Shown: in pieces, positions 63,351 through 64,000 of the stretch | Position numbering within the stretch: the stretch's first letter is position 1 | Layout of the letters: each line of letters begins with the position of its first letter | Source of the DNA: DATAOG01 sp963798075 | Lineage (GTDB): Bacteria > Pseudomonadota > Alphaproteobacteria > Geminicoccales > Geminicoccaceae | Length of the DNA: 64,000 nt | Direction: 5' to 3' | Assembly (NCBI GenBank): GCA_963798075.1 | Contig: CAWCRU010000013.1 | Span: 62,001 to 126,000 of the forward strand | Made by a program: the position numbers and the translations under genes | The notes under the pieces: generated by a model | Told to the model about the DNA's origin: nothing | Seen by the model: only the letters and a program-made list of their open reading frames with translations | Database searches by the model: none

Positions 63351-64000
63351 ATGGTGATGAGCCGGATGGCCGAGGACCAAGACCGACCGGCACCCGATGT
63401 CCTTCTCGAGCAGGCCAAGAAGGAGGGGCGCGGCCGGCTCAAGATCTTTCTCGGCCCCTATCCGGGCGTCGGCAAGACCTACGCCATGCTGCAGGCGGCG
63501 CAGGAACGCCGGCGCGAGGGCGTCGACGTCGTGGTCGGCGTGGTCGAGACCCACGGCCGGGCCGAGACCGAGGCGCTGCTGCGCGGCCTCGAGGTCGTGG
63601 CGCGGCGCAAGCTCGCCTATCGCGGCCGGGTGTTCGGCGAGATGGACCTCGACGCCTGCTCTGGCGCAGGCCCAAGCTCGCGATCGTCGACGAGCTCGCG
63701 CACACCAACGTGCCGGGCTCCCGCCACGTCAAGCGCCATCAGGACGTCGAGGAGCTGCTTGCCGCCGGCATCGACGTCTACACGACGCTCAACATCCAGC
63801 ACCTCGAGAGCCTGAACGACGTGGTCGCGCGCATCTCGCGCGTCCGGGTGCGCGAGACCCTGCCCGACAAGGTGCTGGAGATGGCCGACGAGATCGAGCT
63901 GGTCGACCTGCCGCCGGACGACCTGATCCAGCGCCTGCGCGAGGGCAAGGTCTACATCCGCGACCAGGTCGGGCGCGCCATCCGCCACTTCTTCAGCAAG
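63351..64000 (+). CDS. kdpD: KdpD, osmosensitive K+ sensor histidine kinase (5' part; one frameshift)
   Basis: The visible 215 or so residues are the KdpD N-terminal domain: LKIFLGPYPGVGKTYAMLQA (Walker A), VVVGVVETHGRAETEALLRG, then after a shift near 63660 KLAIVDELAHTNVPGSRHVK (Walker B), GIDVYTTLNIQHLESLNDVV and YIRDQVGRAIRHFFSK. This domain regulates the kinase/phosphatase balance of the K+ sensor. The membrane and kinase domains lie beyond the window. The start could be ATG 63351 or 63366, or an upstream in-frame codon at 63294. Confidence 0.85.

Overview
The window is very GC-rich DNA with dense gene packing, short operons with ATGA/GTGA overlaps, and alphaproteobacterial gene content: a kaiC-kaiB-kaiB operon, Tat-exported PotD, class III adenylate cyclase fused to TPRs, a fused indolepyruvate:ferredoxin oxidoreductase, a Rieske/FAD amine-catabolism cluster and a PaoABC-type aldehyde oxidoreductase. 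A Rhodospirillales- or Geminicoccaceae-like alphaproteobacterium is my best guess; no rRNA, tRNA or other taxonomic marker is present to prove it.

Layout. 0-2.3 kb: Kai clock-type genes on the minus strand. 2.5-3.5 kb: a DHDPS-family aldolase. 3.7-6.3 kb: an exported beta-propeller/c-type cytochrome protein with a clear promoter and terminator. 6.4-17.5 kb: a sugar ABC transporter whose ATPase and permease (6.4-8.4 kb) are separated from the binding protein (15.3 kb) by an adenylate cyclase, two sugar-dehydrogenase-like proteins, a methyltransferase, a nuclease and three broken transporter relics. 19.0-28.0 kb: a polyamine block, potD, then a structured leader with a 9-residue upstream ORF, then speD, a deoxyhypusine-synthase-like gene, a ureohydrolase gene, potB, an IS5-type insertion, potC and potA. 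28.0-31.8 kb: HigBA (toxin internally deleted), GH13 alpha-glucosidase, exonuclease III, double cold-shock protein. 32.2-38.5 kb: surface polysaccharide genes, including a kinase-methyltransferase fusion reminiscent of the O-antigen chain terminator WbdD. 38.4-41.9 kb: indolepyruvate oxidoreductase. 43.4-47.8 kb: Rieske oxygenase, ParDE-like pair, FAD oxidoreductase, SMR exporter and choline-kinase-like gene. 48.5-55.9 kb: D-hydroxyacid dehydrogenase, paoABC-like molybdoenzyme, cation efflux, DinB and esterase. 58.3-64 kb: a kdp potassium-transport operon.

Mobile DNA: one IS5-type element with a translationally coupled passenger gene, and two nearly identical ISNCY/IS1202-like elements in opposite orientation, each flanked by a 17-bp target duplication.

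A dominant caveat: many conserved genes are full length by homology but carry one or two single-base indels (kaiC, the cytochrome, the ABC ATPase, a PQQ-type dehydrogenase, ior, the Rieske oxygenase, the FAD oxidoreductase, paoB, parE), and the kdp operon carries at least ten. The two IS copies also differ from each other by small indels. I read this mainly as indel-prone sequencing or consensus, so these genes are annotated across the frameshift, but true decay cannot be excluded.
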